This document shows, in pieces, positions 60,392 through 64,000 of a DNA stretch of 64,000 bases. Under the pieces are notes generated by a model that was not told the origin of the DNA, ran no database searches, and saw only the letters and a list, made by a program, of their open reading frames with translations. Numbering within the stretch: position 1 is the stretch's first letter; the number at the start of each line of letters is the position of its first letter. Source of the stretch: Siphonodentalium dalli. Lineage: Eukaryota; Mollusca; Scaphopoda; Gadilida; Siphonodentaliidae. Position numbers and translations under genes: made by a program. The stretch is from positions 200,498,244 through 200,562,243 of the forward strand of contig CP136061.1 of assembly GCA_032622095.1 (NCBI GenBank), written 5' to 3'.

Positions 60392-62193
60392 AGATGTCTC
60401 ATGACACACTTAAAATTCCAACTGAATTCCTAGTAAATGGAACCACGAACATAACCGACCCAATATCGATAGCATGTACTTTCAACAACTACTTTTCAGA
60501 CATAGGTCGAAAAATTAATAGCTCAATTTCACCTCGACCAGGTTTGGACTTTACAACTTACTTATCGAATAACAACAAATCGAATTTCTTCATGTTTCCT
60601 ACAAATTCAGATGAAGTGCTCAAGTTGAGTTCAAATTTATCCAGCAAATCATCTACGGACTTCAATAATGTTTCTGTAAAGTTAATGAAACGAACAATTA
60701 ATGAAACCGTCGACCCGCTAACCCATATTTTCAATCTTTCCTTCACACAAGGTGTTGTACCAGAGCAAATGAAAATTTCAAAAATTGTGCCAATCTATAA
60801 AAACGGTGATCTCGATCGAATTGAGAACTACAGACCCATCAGTATTTTACCAGCATTCTCCAAAATGCTGGAAAAACTAATGTATCAGCGGCTATCATCT
60901 TTTTTGACCAAGCATCATATACTACACGAAAACCAATATGGTTTTCGTAAAAACCACTCTACTATCCACCCCCTGATCCACCTTCTAGACGAAGTTGCGA
61001 ATAGCAACGACAAAAAAACCCGTGACTCAACATTGGCTGTCTTCATAGACCTATCAAAGGCATTTGACACAATTAATCATGATATTTTACTCCACAAATT
61101 AAAGCACAATGGAATACGCGGCTTAGCATACGAATGGTTTAAAAGCTACCTATCGGAACGAAAACACTATATTAATCTTAATGGAGTTAACTCTGGAATG
61201 TTGGCAATGAAATATGGTGTACCACAAGGGTCAGTTCTTGGACCCCTGTTATTTTTAGTTTACGTTAATGACATGCCGAACTGTACGTCCATTAAACTCC
61301 TCTCATTCGCCGATGACACTACTATGTGTACATCAGGAAATAACTGTGGCAAGATGCAGAATACAATTAACGGAGAACTAGAAAAACTTTTTAGATGGTG
61401 TTGCAGCAACAACCTATCAATTAATGAGTCTAAGAGTAAATACATGCTCATACACCCCCAAAACAATGACTCAAAATGGAACGATATAAGGATACAACTG
61501 AATCGTAAAGAACTTACCCGTGTTGGAAACCGATACAAAGAAAAATCTCTTAAATTTCTCGGAGTGATCATAGACGAGAACCTCACATTCAAGTATCATA
61601 TATCCATGATGACAAAACAATTTTCTCATGCCACATATTGCTTAAACATGGCAAAACGATTTCTCCCCAAAAACGCACTCAAAACCCTTTATTTCGCTCT
61701 CATTCACAGTCATCTCATGTACGGCTTAATAATATGGGGCCATGCAACTATAACAGGATCATTATTTAAGTTTCAAAAGAAAGCTATACGCATTATATGC
61801 AAGACGAAATATCGTAGCCACACCGAACCACTTTTTAAGAAGGAAAAGATCCTCAAACTACACGATCTATATCATCTCCAAATCGCATTATTTATGTACA
61901 ATTGGAAAAATAAAACTCTCCCATCATCATTCGAAAAAACATTCAAATATACACCCATATCTACAACTAGACAAGCCGGAAGCTTGATGATGACAAAACC
62001 GAGAACAAATTTCTCACTAATACTTCCAAAACACGCTTTCCCCAATGTATGGAACTGTTTGAACGCTTCGCTCAGAAATTCTCCAAATAAAACACAATTC
62101 AAAAAGTCTATCACCAATAATCTATTATCACAATATAGTAATGATACTATATGTAAAATTCGAGAATGTAAATCGTGCAGAGTAACAACTTGA
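60367..62193 (+). CDS. LINE-2 reverse transcriptase, intact 608-codon frame
   Basis: An uninterrupted frame. RT blocks in order: IVPIYKNGD (140-148), NYRPISILPAFSKMLEK (154-170), QYGFRKNHST (190-199), FIDLSKAFD (226-234), GVPQGSVLGPLLFLVYVND (284-302), the catalytic FADD (314-317; nt 61306-61317) and LKFLGVIID. The C-terminus has LFKKEKILKLHDLYHLQIA and a final CKIRECKSC cluster. The ATG at 60367 is internal to the original protein rather than a natural start, because the endonuclease frame runs into it after a frameshift. All three catalytic Asp are present, so the RT part could still be functional if expressed. Confidence 0.85.
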   Translation: MVNIKDALKMSHDTLKIPTEFLVNGTTNITDPISIACTFNNYFSDIGRKINSSISPRPGLDFTTYLSNNNKSNFFMFPTNSDEVLKLSSNLSSKSSTDFNNVSVKLMKRTINETVDPLTHIFNLSFTQGVVPEQMKISKIVPIYKNGDLDRIENYRPISILPAFSKMLEKLMYQRLSSFLTKHHILHENQYGFRKNHSTIHPLIHLLDEVANSNDKKTRDSTLAVFIDLSKAFDTINHDILLHKLKHNGIRGLAYEWFKSYLSERKHYINLNGVNSGMLAMKYGVPQGSVLGPLLFLVYVNDMPNCTSIKLLSFADDTTMCTSGNNCGKMQNTINGELEKLFRWCCSNNLSINESKSKYMLIHPQNNDSKWNDIRIQLNRKELTRVGNRYKEKSLKFLGVIIDENLTFKYHISMMTKQFSHATYCLNMAKRFLPKNALKTLYFALIHSHLMYGLIIWGHATITGSLFKFQKKAIRIICKTKYRSHTEPLFKKEKILKLHDLYHLQIALFMYNWKNKTLPSSFEKTFKYTPISTTRQAGSLMMTKPRTNFSLILPKHAFPNVWNCLNASLRNSPNKTQFKKSITNNLLSQYSNDTICKIRECKSCRVTT

Positions 62194-62323
62194 AATCACT
62201 GACCTTGTTATTGACATGGCCCAACAAGTATGAGTCACCGAGGCACCCTCACCTTTTTGGGGCGATTTAATAATACGTATATTTTCATGCACGCGTACAT
62301 AATTAGCTTAGCTCCAACATTAA

Positions 62324-62651
62324 CCTCTTCGCTGCTAAATGACGTTATGACGTCGTGTGCTGGGCTGTTGACGTTATTGGCATTTTCCAATGGGAAAATA
62401 TAGCGGGAATGTCACAAGAACCATACAAGTGACTCAGCTGAAAGCTATTATCGTCCACAATCGTGGGACATCATACACTTGTTGAAACGTGGAGATACAG
62501 TTATTCCGATGCACTAATCTCAGAGTTCCAGTTATGTATAATGGCCTACTTCTAGTGTGCTGAAGTAGGTCCGTAGTACCTACGGACCATATAGCACACG
62601 GCGTGCACTTTTACGTCCGTAATAGTTACGGACGTCTTAGCAGCGAAGAGG
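62324..62651. mobile_element. piggyBac-like MITE nested in LINE 3' UTR
   Basis: Flanked by TTAA at 62320-62323 and 62652-62655. The termini CCTCTTCGCTGCTAA and TTAGCAGCGAAGAGG are perfect 15-bp inverted repeats of piggyBac type (TTAA-CCY start). The interior has two strong hairpins near the right end (GGTCCGTAGTACCTACGGACC and ACGTCCGTAATAGTTACGGACGT-like). No coding capacity. Confidence 0.9.
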
Positions 62652-62792
62652 TTAAACACATATTCGAATGTCAGACTGCCCTACAGGATAAGAAGATTTA
62701 CCACTGACAAACCCTTCCACGCTCACCCTTGTTGTAAATACTCATTATTCAGCAATGAACGCTATCTCAATCATACATGTAATGTTATATTA

Positions 62793-62836
62793 CAGGGGTG
62801 GCAGGAAGACGGCCTGTACTGGCCATGCCACCCCTG
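62793..62836 (+). other. hairpin in LINE-2 3' UTR
   Basis: CAGGGGTGGCA (62793-62803) and TGCCACCCCTG (62826-62836) form a perfect 11-bp stem with a 22-nt loop that has a further GGCC/GGCC pairing. It lies ~60 nt before the AATAAA and the terminal repeats, where some LINE RTs recognise template RNA. Confidence 0.7.
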
Positions 62837-62914
62837 CACATGTAAATATGTATACATATAATTATATAACACTGTATTGTATTAATGTGCAAATAAACAT
62901 TCAAACATTCAAAG

Positions 62915-63659
62915 CAATCACACACGAGTTACAAAGCGAAATGTTCGTATACGGGCGGTCGGTTGTGTCACCGGACGAAGACGTCGACTACATGCCCGAG
63001 CCTCTGGGACGTCAACCCATGTTAGTTGCATACTCACGCGCAACACGATCCTCCGCAACAAAAGCTGGAATCACTACAAATGCTAGCAGACGAGTCATCG
63101 TAACACAACTTTGCCGACTCAACAAGGTTGACACCTGAAACAAAGATAAAGTGCTGTGTGACAACCATTGTTATATAATGGTAATGTTTAGGGTGTGGTG
63201 GTAATTTATATAATTTAGTCAATTATATTACATTGGTCTTGTTCAAGGGGGGGGGGGGCTGCATTTGTTAAAGCAGAGTTGATACTCATACCCTATAGTT
63301 ACCTATATTTAACCTCACCCAGAAATAGCGTAATTTTATAGTAGTGTGCTAAATTTAGCACAACATACACCAAACAAGCATGAACAAAGCAATTACTAGA
63401 GGCAACAATCTCAAAAACAGATTTACATACAATTTGTTATGTCCACCAATTTACTAAGGCGTGTTCAAATTAAATTAAAAACATTGCTGTGAACATTGTT
63501 TTCTCATGATGACGTCAACTTGCGAAGTGGCAACATTCGGTTGAATTCACCTTGTAAAGTAGTTTCGAGTTTTCGTGCATTCAAAACAAAACCTAAATAC
63601 AGCGGGTTTCGGTTTATTGAACTAGATTTTAACACATTCTTGCGACTATTATATTTCTC
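62915..63659. other. spacer with no recognised gene
   Basis: A G-run lies at 63247-63258. A 127-codon frame (62755-63138) starts in LINE UTR and is not considered a gene. Confidence 0.45.
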
Positions 63660-64000
63660 TTAAAGGTGGATTATCTCTTTGTAAACATGTATTATATATT
63701 TACCGGGGTATAACATATTAGATATGAGTCGAAAACTCCTGTCCGGAATGCTTCTATCGATTAATATTGATTTTATTTCGAATATTTTCTGGCCTAAAAA
63801 GGTGTGGTTATTTAGCTTAACGAACAATAGTGGTTACTGTTAACAGAGACCAGAAATTTTGTGGTGTAATTGCGTCACAATTAAACGTTAATTATACTCA
63901 TTATCGCTTATAACTATGGAATAAAACAATACAACCAATCAATCTGGGACATTTGACGTTCGGTACGTAGCCATAGGAACAGCCGAATGCTCTATATCGC
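63660..64000 (+). mobile_element. family F TTAA element, copy F2, cut by window edge
   Basis: TTAAAGGTGGATTATCTCTT at 63660 starts ~340 bp that closely match 38025 onward (TCCTGTCCGGAA, TTTTATTTCGAATATTTTCTGG, GGTTACTGTTAACAGAGACC, GCTCTATATCGC). The right end lies beyond 64000. Confidence 0.85.

Larger units (their letters stand above)
59066..62914 (+). mobile_element. APE LINE (LINE-2), nearly complete ORF2
   Basis: AP endonuclease, reverse transcriptase (FADD), a C-terminal region, then a 3' UTR broken by a piggyBac-like MITE (62324-62651). It has a strong 3' hairpin (62793-62836) and ends with AATAAA followed by a (CATTCAAA)n tail (62896-62914). The coding part is better preserved than LINE-1: two stops and one frameshift are visible. 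RT wording (FIDLSKAFDTINHDIL, VPQGSVLGPLLF) fits the Jockey/CR1 group; the clade is not resolved. The true 5' end is unknown. Confidence 0.85.

Noticed and set aside
62755-63138. 127-codon frame after LINE-2
   Set aside because: Its first half is LINE 3' UTR, including the hairpin and terminal tail, so the frame is fortuitous.

Overview
This window is eukaryotic, from a repeat-rich, AT-rich animal genome. There are no operons, Shine-Dalgarno sites or dense coding. It carries AP-endonuclease LINEs, Helitrons, many TTAA-flanked MITEs and two satellite arrays. The frequent TACATGTA-type palindromes, a 2A-like peptide in a LINE and Helitrons with internal tandem repeats all suggest a marine invertebrate, most likely a mollusc or other lophotrochozoan. 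That placement is inference.

Layout. 1-2560 is a degenerate tandem array of 0.6-0.9 kb units. 2850-7091 holds three copies of a ~500-bp TTAA-flanked MITE (family A) and a 501-bp Helitron with a 122-bp internal repeat. 7393-9142 has short repeats followed by a ~490-bp unit repeated three times (family B). 11970-16186 is a decayed LINE (LINE-1 here) with a 2A-like motif before its endonuclease; a family A MITE sits in its 3' UTR. 19703-20590 is a GC-rich open frame of unknown function. 24646-26047 holds further family A elements, one with a nested TTAA insertion. 28-40 kb contains several foldback palindromes, a 46-bp satellite, a Harbinger-like MITE, pogo/Tigger-like palindromic MITEs and a long-TIR TTAA element (family F).

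The only convincing host gene is on the minus strand at 42719-44093. Its last two exons encode a transmembrane helix, a CCCC-RRRR cytoplasmic start and a Pro/Gln/Tyr-rich tail with a PPPY motif, resembling Shisa/CYYR1/WBP1-type adaptors. Its signal peptide and ectodomain exons were not found.

44861-48860 holds a 5'-truncated copy of LINE-1 (minus), two Helitrons joined head-to-tail, another TTAA MITE, a family B copy and a LINE 3' fragment. 52921-57985 is a 5-kb satellite with higher-order repeats of 1261-1296 bp. 59066-62914 is a better-preserved second LINE (LINE-2) with an intact 608-codon RT frame, a damaged endonuclease frame and a piggyBac-like MITE in its 3' UTR. The window ends inside a second family F element.

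The elements form a layered record. LINEs were hit later by TTAA elements, and paralogous copies or target duplications show the original sites. No transposase for the TTAA, hAT, Harbinger or pogo families and no Helitron Rep/helicase is encoded here, so those elements would all depend on proteins made elsewhere. Family letters and LINE-1/2/3 are labels for this window only.
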